A stretch of DNA of 40,075 nucleotides. It comes from Gammaproteobacteria bacterium. Lineage in GTDB: Bacteria > Pseudomonadota > Gammaproteobacteria > Steroidobacterales > Steroidobacteraceae. The stretch is taken from NCBI GenBank assembly GCA_019247195.1, contig JAFAPI010000197.1, positions 1-40,075 on the forward strand. The letters are read 5' to 3'. The notes below the pieces were generated by a model. That model was not told where the DNA came from. It worked only from the letters and a program-made list of their open reading frames with translations, and ran no database searches. This document shows positions 8,556-16,266 of the stretch, piece by piece. A program made the translations under genes and the position numbers. Within the stretch, counting starts at the first letter, position 1. Each line of letters opens with the position of its first letter.

Positions 8556-9770
8556 TTACTGGCCCGCGCAGGCGGCAGCGGTCTGCTGGAACACCTGCTT
8601 GAGCTTGTATCCGCCGGACTTGAAGTTCGCCTTGATGGTGGCGACCGTTGCCATGTCGGCGGTGCTCGTCGGTGCACGGAAGCACACCGCCTGGAACACC
8701 TTCGTTACCTGGCATTGCGCGAACATGTCGGTCTGCGCCAGTTCCTGGCCGAGCGACTTGGCGCCCACGCCGCTGCCGGGCAGGGTCGGATCCCAGCCGA
8801 AGTAAGCGTTGGGACCGGCGCGCCAGCGGTTGGACCAGCTGTTATCCGGGGTCACGAAGCCGAAGGGGAAGTTGGTCGCATTGATGAAGTACTTGTGCTG
8901 CACCACGCCGGCCGTATAGAGCAGCTGTCCCGCCGTCGCGTCGAAGTTGTAGTAGGCGAAGGCCTGAGCCATCGGATCCATGCCGCTGTGGCAGCCGGCA
9001 CACTGGTTCATGAACAGCCGGCTGTCCCCGCCCGGAGAGCGGGCCACGTCCTGCCGGATGCGATCCGACGGGCGCGTGACGTCCATGACCTGCTCCATGT
9101 CGTGACACATGTGATTGATCATGGTGAAGCGGAACATGGCCCGGTTGGTGCCGTTGATGAAGAAGGCTGACGCGGCGCCACGGGTGGTGATGAGCCCGGC
9201 AGTCGCCTCCACCGGCAGGCCGTAGGTGGCCGACTGTGTGGTGCGAGTGAGGGCACTCTGCAGGTCGACGCCGTTGCTCTCCGCGGCGGCGTAGTGATTG
9301 TTGTTGGCCGGCGAAGGTGCCGGCAGGCCACCCGCGTTGACGGTGTAGAGAATGTCGTCGGACAACGCGGTGTTGAAAGCGATGTCGTCCCGCACCATGC
9401 CGATCACGGTGGCGGCATAATCGTTGAACGGTGCGAACACCGTCTGGTCGCGGTTGGTCCACGGGATGACCAGGTTCTTGAGGGTTACGTTGTAGAAGCC
9501 CGCCGCCTGGGTCGCGACCTGTGCAGCCTGCACCAGGGCCGGATGGCTAGGCGCGCAGCCGGTCGGACAGGCCGCGGCGATGATATTGGCCATCTGTGTC
9601 AGCACCGCGGGCGGCGGGGGCTCGCCGGCGATGCGCTCGTAAATGCGCTTCGCCTGCTCGTTCGGGCCGGCATGCGCCGCTGCCGCGAGCAGTGTCAGCA
9701 ACATGCCCGCACCTAGTGCGCGGCGCGCGCCCAGCGAAACGACCTGTGCCTGTTGGTGTGTGACATTCAT
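8556..9770 (-). CDS. Secreted monohaem c-type cytochrome-like protein
   Basis: Starting at ATG 9770 the product is 404 residues with a signal peptide ending AHA at about residue 34. A single haem-binding motif, CAGCH at about 257-261, is embedded in MNQCAGCHSGMDPMAQAF, close to the CxGCH-x-xxDPxG segment found in DUF1588-type secreted cytochromes. Upstream, NHMCHDMEQVMD offers extra Cys and His that could be ligands. The frame extends upstream to 9914, but the extension has no signal peptide and the ATG at 9770 carries a GACGAG ribosome site, so the shorter form is preferred. It is the first gene of the leftward unit facing the HzsA-like gene across the divergent region. It probably passes electrons to or from the adjacent dihaem LamG lipoprotein; the substrate is unknown. 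Confidence 0.75.
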   Translation of the reverse strand: MNVTHQQAQVVSLGARRALGAGMLLTLLAAAAHAGPNEQAKRIYERIAGEPPPPAVLTQMANIIAAACPTGCAPSHPALVQAAQVATQAAGFYNVTLKNLVIPWTNRDQTVFAPFNDYAATVIGMVRDDIAFNTALSDDILYTVNAGGLPAPSPANNNHYAAAESNGVDLQSALTRTTQSATYGLPVEATAGLITTRGAASAFFINGTNRAMFRFTMINHMCHDMEQVMDVTRPSDRIRQDVARSPGGDSRLFMNQCAGCHSGMDPMAQAFAYYNFDATAGQLLYTAGVVQHKYFINATNFPFGFVTPDNSWSNRWRAGPNAYFGWDPTLPGSGVGAKSLGQELAQTDMFAQCQVTKVFQAVCFRAPTSTADMATVATIKANFKSGGYKLKQVFQQTAAACAGQ

Positions 9771-10111
9771 GGCGCTCGTCAACTCCCAAAATGCCCGATG
9801 CGCGCCGGGACTATACGGACCACATGACCCCGCCCCGAATGTCTCAATCGCCTGACGTCGCCAGCGACCGACAGTTTGATGTGTTGGTGTGCCGCGCTGC
9901 TCAATGCGCGGCAAACTGCGAGCCCGGTCACGGCGAGGGCGCCAGCTAACGTCTACCTAGTAGGACGCAAGGCCTGGCGCACCCGCGCGTATAAGAACCG
10001 CGCCATGCGTCCAGGTGCTGTGACGGACTCGGCGATCTGACCAGATGTCAGCAGTCGGTCCGCGAATTACGTTACATTCAGCGGCGGCACAGCGCCGCGG
10101 CAGGGATGGAT
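9771..10111. promoter_or_regulatory. Divergent intergenic region between two haem-protein units
   Basis: This 341-base stretch separates the leftward and rightward haem-protein units and must hold both promoters. On the minus strand a TATAGT (9811-9816) has the form of a -10 but no good -35. On the plus strand TATAAG (10000-10005) and a TTACGTTACATT segment (10067-10078) are AT-rich candidates, also without a clear -35. A small palindrome CTACCTAGTAG (9953-9963) lies near the middle and could bind a dimeric regulator. No open reading frame with a ribosome site is visible. None of these elements is strong enough to fix a start point. Confidence 0.4.
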
Positions 10112-12781
10112 ATGAAGACGCACGCGCAGCGTGTCGCGCACAAGGTGTTGCAAATCGGCCGCGTCCTCCGCGTCACGCTCGGCGCGGTCGGCGCCGCCTG
10201 GCTCGCGGCCTGCAGCGGTGGCGGGAACGTCAATCTCGGCAAGAGCCAGCTCGCCGATCCGGCCACCGTCGACTTCCCGGTCTTCTACGTCAAGAAGCAG
10301 GTGCCGCTCAACAAGTCCGGCAACCTGATGCAGGACGACCTGCGCATTCTCAACGACGCCGTGCCGTCGGCCGACCTTTATATGCGCGCCGCGGCCTCAC
10401 CGAGTGCGACCGAGACCAACATCACCGCCCGCCTCACCGCCGGAGCGCTGTGGGACGTCAAGGACGTGGACGCCTCGGCGGACGGCAAGAAGGTGGTGTT
10501 CGCGATGCGCGGGCCGCTGGCGATGAAGCAGAACGTCAAGAAGCCACCCTCCTGGCGCATCTACGAGTACGTCATCGCCAGCGACACGCTGCACGCGGTG
10601 ATCAACCCGGCCAGCGACCCGGATCCGCCCACGGTGAACGACGAGTCGCCGCATTACCTGCCGGATGGGCGCATCGTCTTCACCTCGACGCGGCAGACCC
10701 AGTCCAAGGGCATCCTGCTCGACGAAGGCAAACCGCAGTTCGAGGCGCAGGACGAGGCGCGGCAGGAGTCCGCCTTCGTGCTGCACGTGATGAACGCAGA
10801 CGGCACCAACGTGCATCAGATCTCCTTCAACCAGAGCCACGACCGCGACGCCACCGTGCTCAGCAACGGCCGCGTGCTGTGGACGCGCTGGGACAACGGG
10901 CCGGGCAAGGACGCCATGCACCTGTACTCGGCGAACCCCGACGGCACGGACCTGCAGCTCTACTACGGCGCCAACAGCCACAACACCGGCACCAACAACA
11001 CGGTGGTCGAGTTCGTGCGACCGCGCCAGATGCAGGATGGTCGTATTCTCGCGGTCATGCGCCAGTACACCGGGGTCGACGACGGGGGCGCACTCGTCAT
11101 CATCGACGGCCAGAACTTCGTCGAGAACACGCAGTTGGTGATGGGTGCGAGCGGCGTGAGCCCGCCGGCGCAGACCCTGGCCACCCCCACCGACGTGGTG
11201 ACCATCCCCGGACCCTCGCCGGGCGGGCGCTACATCGCGGCCTACCCATTGCAGGACGGTACCGGGCGCATCCTGGTGAGCTGGAGCCAATGCCGCCTGC
11301 TGGATGCCACGCAGACGCCGCCGGCCATCGTGCCCTGCACCTCGACTAACCTGAACGTCGCGAACCCGCAGGTCGCGCCCCCGCTCTACAGCCTGTGGAT
11401 GTACGACCCCTCGCAGAACACGCTGCTGCCGCTCATGCAGCCGGTCGAGGGGGTGATGATCACCGACGTGACCGTGGCCCAGCCGCGGCCGCTGCAGAAC
11501 ATCATCCTCGACAAGATACCGGGCGTGAACCTGGATCAGAACCTGGTGTCACAGAACGTCGGCGTGGTGGATATAAGAAGTGTCTACGACTTCGATGGCG
11601 TGGACACGGCGAAGCCGAATATCGCGGCCGTAGCCAACTCCGCCCAGACCCCGCCCAACACCCGCGCGGCGCGCTTCGTGCGCCTGGAGAAGGCGGTCTC
11701 GATCCCCGATCGCACCATCGTCAATCTGTCCGGCGCGGCCTTCGGCGCGAGCAATTTCATGATGGAGATCCTCGGTTACGCGCCCGTCGAACCCGATGGC
11801 TCGGTGCGGGTCGAGGTGCCCGCCGACGTGGCGTTCCGCATCAGCGTCCTGGATGCCAGTGCGCGCCGGGTCGGGCCGGTGCAGGGCGTGTGGCTGCAGG
11901 TAAAGCCGGGCGAGATCGTCAGCTGCAACGGTTGTCATCAACCGGCCACGGCCCAGCGACCGGTCTCGCACGGGCGCGCCAACCTCTTCGCCTCGGCTTG
12001 GGCGGGCGCGAGCACCGGCGGCGCGCCCTTCCCGGCCACGATCGCCAGCGGCCCCGGCGCCTTCCTGCCCGACCAGGGTGAGACGATGGCCCAGGCGCGC
12101 ATGCGCATCAGCTGCGCGAGCGATACGCCCGCCTGCAAGCAGATGGTGCCGAGCGTCAACGTGACGTACGCCGACGTGTGGACCGACCCTGCCCAGGCCA
12201 CTCCCGGCACGCCGATCAACCTGCGCTACGATGACGCCACTCAGTTCCACACCGCCTTCCCAACCAGCGCCACCTGCATCACGGCCTGGTCGGCCGTGTG
12301 CCGGGTCATCATCAATTACCCGCAGCACCTGCAGCCGCTATGGGACCTGCCCCGGCAGGTGCTCGATCCGGTGACGGGCAACGTGCTGAGCGATCACACC
12401 TGCACGCAGGGCGGGTGTCACAGCCCGAAGAATGCAGCGGGCGCGGCGGTCGAACCCGCCGGCCATCTCGATCTCACCAATGCCGCATCGGTGGACGATC
12501 CGCAGGAATCGGTGTCCTATCGCCAGCTGCTGTTCTCGCACACTACGGTTATCATGGGCCCGATGGGACCCATGCCGGGGCCCACGGTCGGGCCATTCCT
12601 CAACGCTGGCAGCGCGAATGGCGGCGCCTCGGCTGCGTTCATGCTGCGCTTCGCCACTGGATCCGGCAGCACGCACGCAACCTGGCTAAGCCCGGCGGAG
12701 CTGCGCCTGGTGTCGGAGTGGCTGGATATTGGCGGGCAGTACTTCAACAACCCATTCGATCCGGCGGTACCGGTCAATTGA
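10112..12781 (+). CDS. HzsA-like lipoprotein: beta-propeller with c-haem motifs
   Basis: The product is about 889 residues. Lipobox LAAC places the lipidated Cys near residue 34. The first half holds PD40/TolB-type propeller blades (SADGKKVVFAMR, LPDGRIVFTSTR, NADGTNVHQISF, LSNGRVLWTRWD). The central region (EILGYAPVEPDGSVRVEVPA, then GVWLQVKPGEIVSCNGCH) matches what I recall of the hydrazine synthase alpha subunit family, with CNGCH near residue 605. A second, non-standard CTQGGCH (CX4CH) lies near residue 764. An ATG two codons upstream (10106) is possible, but AGGG is spaced correctly only for 10112. It leads the rightward unit with outer-membrane barrels and a thioredoxin. Hydrazine chemistry is not implied: no HzsB/C-like gene is visible. 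An extracytoplasmic electron-transfer or binding role is inferred. Confidence 0.8.
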   Translation: MKTHAQRVAHKVLQIGRVLRVTLGAVGAAWLAACSGGGNVNLGKSQLADPATVDFPVFYVKKQVPLNKSGNLMQDDLRILNDAVPSADLYMRAAASPSATETNITARLTAGALWDVKDVDASADGKKVVFAMRGPLAMKQNVKKPPSWRIYEYVIASDTLHAVINPASDPDPPTVNDESPHYLPDGRIVFTSTRQTQSKGILLDEGKPQFEAQDEARQESAFVLHVMNADGTNVHQISFNQSHDRDATVLSNGRVLWTRWDNGPGKDAMHLYSANPDGTDLQLYYGANSHNTGTNNTVVEFVRPRQMQDGRILAVMRQYTGVDDGGALVIIDGQNFVENTQLVMGASGVSPPAQTLATPTDVVTIPGPSPGGRYIAAYPLQDGTGRILVSWSQCRLLDATQTPPAIVPCTSTNLNVANPQVAPPLYSLWMYDPSQNTLLPLMQPVEGVMITDVTVAQPRPLQNIILDKIPGVNLDQNLVSQNVGVVDIRSVYDFDGVDTAKPNIAAVANSAQTPPNTRAARFVRLEKAVSIPDRTIVNLSGAAFGASNFMMEILGYAPVEPDGSVRVEVPADVAFRISVLDASARRVGPVQGVWLQVKPGEIVSCNGCHQPATAQRPVSHGRANLFASAWAGASTGGAPFPATIASGPGAFLPDQGETMAQARMRISCASDTPACKQMVPSVNVTYADVWTDPAQATPGTPINLRYDDATQFHTAFPTSATCITAWSAVCRVIINYPQHLQPLWDLPRQVLDPVTGNVLSDHTCTQGGCHSPKNAAGAAVEPAGHLDLTNAASVDDPQESVSYRQLLFSHTTVIMGPMGPMPGPTVGPFLNAGSANGGASAAFMLRFATGSGSTHATWLSPAELRLVSEWLDIGGQYFNNPFDPAVPVN

Positions 12782-12794
12782 GCAAAGGGCGGAA

Positions 12795-13547
12795 TTGCTG
12801 AGGCGCGCGCAATACCTTGCGCTCGCCTGTCTCCTCTTGCTGGCCGGCTTCGCGCCGCGGGTAAGCGCAGCGCGCGAGTACCTGCAGCTGTTCGTGACGC
12901 AGCCGTATCTGGAGCTGCATACCGGGCCCGGTCGCGGCTACCCGGTCTTCCACGTGGTACCGCGCGATGGCAGCGTGGACGTGCTGTTCCGCCGCACCGA
13001 CTGGTTCAAGGTGCGCACCGAGCAGGGCGTGGAGGGCTGGGCCTCGCAGCGCGACATGCAGAAGATGGTGCTGGCCGATGGCACGGCGTTTCATTTCGAC
13101 TTGGGCGATCGTGCCGGCTTCACCTCGCACCGCTACGAGATGGGGATGTTCGCCGGCCAATGGGGCGGCGCTACGCTGGTAGCCGGCTATGGTTCGGTGT
13201 CCTTCAACTCGCAGCTGGCGCTCGAGGCGGCGGTGGGGCAATTCCTCGGCAAGTTCTCCAACGGCGTGATCGCGGACGCCGGCTTTGCGCACGTGATCGC
13301 GCCGGAGGCGCGCGCCTCGCCCTTCCTCACCATCGGACTCGGGCTGGTGCACATCGAGCCGAAGGCGACGCTTGCGCAGCCGCCCAACCGCACCGAGCAG
13401 ACGGCCTACGTGGGCGGAGGCATCCGCTACTACCTCACGCGGCGCTTCTTCCTGCGTGCCGAATACCGGGCGCACTACATTTTCACCAAGCGGAACGAAA
13501 ACGAGAAGGCGGACGAATGGAAACTGGGCTTCGCGTTCTTTTTCTGA
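12795..13547 (+). CDS. SH3b domain plus outer-membrane beta-barrel protein
   Basis: From TTG at 12795 the product is 250 residues. AAAGGG lies 5 bases before that TTG; the frame is also open to 12729, but that would lie inside the preceding gene. A signal peptide (YLALACLLLLAGFAPRVSA) is followed by a bacterial SH3-like domain (about 32-90; LELHTGPGRGYPVFHVVP, VEGWASQRDM), usually a peptidoglycan or peptide binder. Residues about 110-250 alternate hydrophobic and polar residues, with strands such as GGGIRYYLTRRFFLRAEYR, and end in FAFFF, the terminal aromatic signature of outer-membrane barrels. It resembles the outer membrane beta-barrel domain family seen in Myxococcota and some Gammaproteobacteria. 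The 3' end overlaps the next gene by 31 bases. It probably links peptidoglycan to the outer membrane. Confidence 0.8.
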   Translation: MLRRAQYLALACLLLLAGFAPRVSAAREYLQLFVTQPYLELHTGPGRGYPVFHVVPRDGSVDVLFRRTDWFKVRTEQGVEGWASQRDMQKMVLADGTAFHFDLGDRAGFTSHRYEMGMFAGQWGGATLVAGYGSVSFNSQLALEAAVGQFLGKFSNGVIADAGFAHVIAPEARASPFLTIGLGLVHIEPKATLAQPPNRTEQTAYVGGGIRYYLTRRFFLRAEYRAHYIFTKRNENEKADEWKLGFAFFF

Positions 13548-14212
13548 CGGTGCTGCTCACCGTCCTCACCGGCTGCGCGACGGTGCGCGGCTGGTTCCAT
13601 CGCGGCCACGCGTCCGCGCCCACCGCTCAGACGGACAGCGACGATGAGGCCAACCCGCCGCGGGTCGTCGAGCCCGAGGTGGCGCGCCGCAAGATCACCG
13701 TGCCGAGGATCCGCAGCCGCAACCTCGAATTCGGTCTCGACTACGGCGCGCTCAGCATCGAGGACTTTGGCACCCATCCCTCCTACGGCGCGCTGGCGGC
13801 CTACCACATCACCGAGGACTTCTTCTTCCAGGCCGAGGTGGGACGCTCGACCGCCGGCCGCACCAGCTTCGAGACGCTAAACGGCGACGTGCAGCTGCTT
13901 ACCCAGTCTGAGAGACGCTTCACGTACTACGATCTGTCCCTGGGCTACAACTTTCTGCCGGGCGAGGCCTTTATCGGTCGTGGCGTCGCCATGACGAGCG
14001 CCTTCTATCTGCTGGGCGGGATTGGTGGCACGCACTTCGCCGGCGATACGAAGTTCACGGTGAACTTCGGCGCCGGCTACCGCGTCGTGCCGGCCGACTG
14101 GCTGGCGATACACGTGACCGTGCAGGATCGGGTGTTCCAGTCGAACCTGCTCGGTGTCAGCAAGCTCACCAACAACCTCGAGGCGCGACTCGCAACGACC
14201 GTGTTCTTCTGA
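13517..14212 (+). CDS. Outer-membrane beta-barrel lipoprotein
   Basis: Starting at ATG 13517, inside the end of the SH3-barrel gene, the product is 231 residues. Lipobox LTGC follows a short hydrophobic segment (LRVLFLTVLLTVLTGC). A charged linker (about 20-60) precedes a barrel of paired strands (EFGLDYGALSIEDFG, GALAAYHITEDFFFQAEVG, FNFGAGYR-like repeats) ending ATTVFF, an outer-membrane C-terminal signature. It appears to be a paralogue of the barrel half of the preceding gene without the SH3 domain. The family resembles outer membrane beta-barrel proteins that accompany TPR and motor genes in Myxococcota. With its neighbour it may form a paired outer-membrane component of the region A assembly; this is inferred from synteny and architecture. 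Confidence 0.8.
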   Translation: METGLRVLFLTVLLTVLTGCATVRGWFHRGHASAPTAQTDSDDEANPPRVVEPEVARRKITVPRIRSRNLEFGLDYGALSIEDFGTHPSYGALAAYHITEDFFFQAEVGRSTAGRTSFETLNGDVQLLTQSERRFTYYDLSLGYNFLPGEAFIGRGVAMTSAFYLLGGIGGTHFAGDTKFTVNFGAGYRVVPADWLAIHVTVQDRVFQSNLLGVSKLTNNLEARLATTVFF

Positions 14213-14222
14213 AAGGATGCAC

Positions 14223-14708
14223 ATGCGCAAGACCATCGCTGCCGCCGCCCTCGCCCTCGCCCTCGCGCTGCCGGCGCTGGCGGAAACCGGCGCGCCGGCG
14301 CCGCAGTTCACGCTCGGCTCACGTGAGGGCAAGGAAATCAGCCTCACACAGTTTCACGGTCAGGTGGTGATGCTCAATTTCTGGGCCAGCTGGTGCGGTC
14401 CGTGCCGCCAGGAGATGCCACTGCTGGAGAGCATCTACAAGAAATACGGCAAGATGGGCTTCGTCCTCCTCGGCGTAAACGTCGAGCCGGACTCGCAGGC
14501 CGCGCAGGACTGGCTGAAGCAGACCCCGGTGAGCTTTCCGATCCTCTTCGACAAGGACAGCAAGGTGAGTAAGCTCTACGAGGTGGCGGGCATGCCGAGC
14601 ACCGTGATCATCGACCGCGCCGGCAAGGTCCGCATGCTGCACCGCGGGTATAAACCCGGCGATGAGAACGAGTACCAGGACAGCATCCGGGCGCTGATCA
14701 GGGAGTAA
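14223..14708 (+). CDS. TlpA/ResA-like thiol-disulfide oxidoreductase
   Basis: The product is 161 residues with a signal peptide (AAAALALALALPALA) and a complete thioredoxin fold: WASWCGPC with redox cysteines at about 58 and 61, and GMPSTVIID with the cis-proline. Proteins of this family reduce apocytochrome haem-binding cysteines or other exported thiols in the periplasm. The ATG at 14223 has AAAGG 6 bases upstream; an ATG two codons earlier is also in frame. It sits 10 bases after the barrel lipoprotein and 4 before the DUF4266 gene. Its canonical WCGPC contrasts with the CTPC of the other thioredoxin in the locus, so the pair may serve different clients. Cytochrome maturation or folding of the Cys-containing DUF4266 protein are both plausible. 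Confidence 0.92.
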   Translation: MRKTIAAAALALALALPALAETGAPAPQFTLGSREGKEISLTQFHGQVVMLNFWASWCGPCRQEMPLLESIYKKYGKMGFVLLGVNVEPDSQAAQDWLKQTPVSFPILFDKDSKVSKLYEVAGMPSTVIIDRAGKVRMLHRGYKPGDENEYQDSIRALIRE

Positions 14709-14712
14709 TACG

Positions 14713-14970
14713 ATGGCGCAATCACGGCGGGGCTGGGCGCGCGCGCGCTGGGGGCGCCTCGCGCTCCTGACCGGGCTGCTGGGCAGCCTCATGGGCTGCG
14801 CGGCACCCACCCCCTGGGTAAAGCCCTACGAGCGCGAGCACTTCGCCGATCCCATCATGTCTTTCAATCGCAATCCGGTCTCGAGCGTGTACCTCGAGCA
14901 CGTACTCGAGAGCCGTGAGGGCGCGCGCGGCGCCACCGGCAACGTCGGTGGCGGGTGCGGATGCAACTGA
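14713..14970 (+). CDS. DUF4266 small lipoprotein
   Basis: The product is 85 residues. Lipobox LMGC places the lipidated cysteine at 29. The short mature part has the family's conserved core VKPYEREHFADPIM, then a Glu/Gly stretch ending GGGCGCN, giving two cysteines near the C-terminus. Members are small lipoproteins encoded with DUF3570 outer-membrane proteins and TlpA-like thioredoxins, as here; biochemical function is not established. The C-terminal CGC could be a client of the neighbouring thioredoxin or a metal or thioether site; that is inference. The gene starts 4 bases after the thioredoxin stop and overlaps the DUF3570 start by 10 bases, implying tight co-expression. Confidence 0.85.
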   Translation: MAQSRRGWARARWGRLALLTGLLGSLMGCAAPTPWVKPYEREHFADPIMSFNRNPVSSVYLEHVLESREGARGATGNVGGGCGCN

Positions 14971-16172
14971 GGGCGCAGCGGCTCCGCGCGGCGTTGCGCG
15001 CCGCGCTGCACCTGAGCCCATTCCGGCGCACGCTGCTGACGCTCTGCATCTGTACCGCGCCGGTGCTGGGCGGGGTGCTGCCGGAGGATCGCGCCGACGT
15101 GATGTGGCATGACTACAGCGGCGGTGGCCTCACCGTCACCGGGCCGTCGGTGCTGATCCGCAAGCGTGTCGGAGACAGCCTGGCCTTCTCGGCCAATTAC
15201 TACGAGGACATGATCTCGAGCGCTTCGATCGACGTGAAGCTCTCGGCGAGCCCGTATCACGAGAAGCGTACGCAGTGGAGCGGCGGGATCGACTACCTGC
15301 ACGGCAAGTCCACATACAGCGCCGGTGTCATCACCAGCAAGGAGCCGGACTACAAGGCGAACACCACCTACTTCTCGGTGAGCCAGGACATGTTCGGCGA
15401 CCTCACCACGCTGACGCTCGGCTACCGCCGCGCCTGGGACCAGGTGTTCCGCGACATCAAAAACGTGAACGGTCAGATCATCAACGATCCGACCTTCCAT
15501 CAGCGCGCCGACCACCGGGGCTACTCATTGGGGCTGAGCCAGATCCTTACCCGCAATACCATCGCGAGCTTCAACTACGAGTTGCTGACCGATCAGGGCT
15601 ACCTCGCCAACCCGTATCGCAAGATCCGCTACCTTTCCCCAGGCCAGGGCGCGGGCTTCACGCTGGCCGATCAGGTCTATCCGAACACGCGCACCAGCAA
15701 TGCCGCCTCCCTGACGCTCAAGCATTACCTGCACTGGCACGCCGCGCTGACCGGGCAGTACCGTTTTTACCGCGATACCTGGGGCATCGTCGCCCACACC
15801 GGGGAGATCGATTACTCCCAGCCCGTCGGCCACTGGCTGCTGGATGGCTCATTTCGCTACTACCGGCAGAACCACGCCGACTTCTACAGCGACCTCTTCC
15901 CGCGCGCGGACTACCAGAATTTCATGGCGCGCGACCGCGAGCTGGCCACCTTCCAGACCTACACCGTTGGCTTCGGCGCGGAATACCAGTTCCATATCCC
16001 GGGCTTGCCCTGGGTGAGCAAGAGCAGCGCCAACGTGCACGTTGAGCACCTGCTGATCAACTACGCCGATTTCCGCAACGCCCTGCTCGCTCCCAGCTAC
16101 GGCGCGGGTAACGAGCCGCTGTACCGCCTCGACGCCAACATCTTCACCGCGTTCGTATCCTTCTGGTTCTAG
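14961..16172 (+). CDS. DUF3570 outer-membrane beta-barrel protein
   Basis: The product is 403 residues from ATG 14961 (GTG 14955 also possible). After a signal region (RTLLTLCICTAPVLGG) comes the family's EDRADVMWHDYSGGG-type opening, then a long series of amphipathic strands (NYYEDMISSASIDVKLSASP, WSGGIDYLHGKSTYSAGVIT, TLGYRRAWDQVFRD) and a C-terminal TAFVSFWF aromatic end. DUF3570 proteins are predicted large outer-membrane barrels of unknown function that occur with DUF4266 and TlpA-like genes and, in other bacteria, with redox or flavin-related periplasmic proteins. As the last gene of the rightward unit it is the obvious transmembrane conduit candidate. Whether it passes a substrate or encases a cytochrome is not evident from sequence. 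Confidence 0.88.
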   Translation: MQLRAQRLRAALRAALHLSPFRRTLLTLCICTAPVLGGVLPEDRADVMWHDYSGGGLTVTGPSVLIRKRVGDSLAFSANYYEDMISSASIDVKLSASPYHEKRTQWSGGIDYLHGKSTYSAGVITSKEPDYKANTTYFSVSQDMFGDLTTLTLGYRRAWDQVFRDIKNVNGQIINDPTFHQRADHRGYSLGLSQILTRNTIASFNYELLTDQGYLANPYRKIRYLSPGQGAGFTLADQVYPNTRTSNAASLTLKHYLHWHAALTGQYRFYRDTWGIVAHTGEIDYSQPVGHWLLDGSFRYYRQNHADFYSDLFPRADYQNFMARDRELATFQTYTVGFGAEYQFHIPGLPWVSKSSANVHVEHLLINYADFRNALLAPSYGAGNEPLYRLDANIFTAFVSFWF

Positions 16173-16266
16173 CCGGCCTGCACGCATCCTGGGGCTGCGC
16201 TAAGCTTGCGGTCATCGACCGCTCCTGCCTTGTCGGCACGCGGCGACAGTGTGTCAAGGGGATCCC

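Noticed and set aside
10112-12781. True hydrazine synthase and anammox metabolism
   Set aside because: Only an alpha-like protein is present. No other hydrazine synthase or hydrazine dehydrogenase gene is visible and the surrounding genes are of gammaproteobacterial type.
12729-12794. Upstream start of the SH3-barrel protein
   Set aside because: It lies inside the end of the HzsA-like gene and separates the signal peptide from the N-terminus; TTG 12795 has a well-spaced ribosome site.
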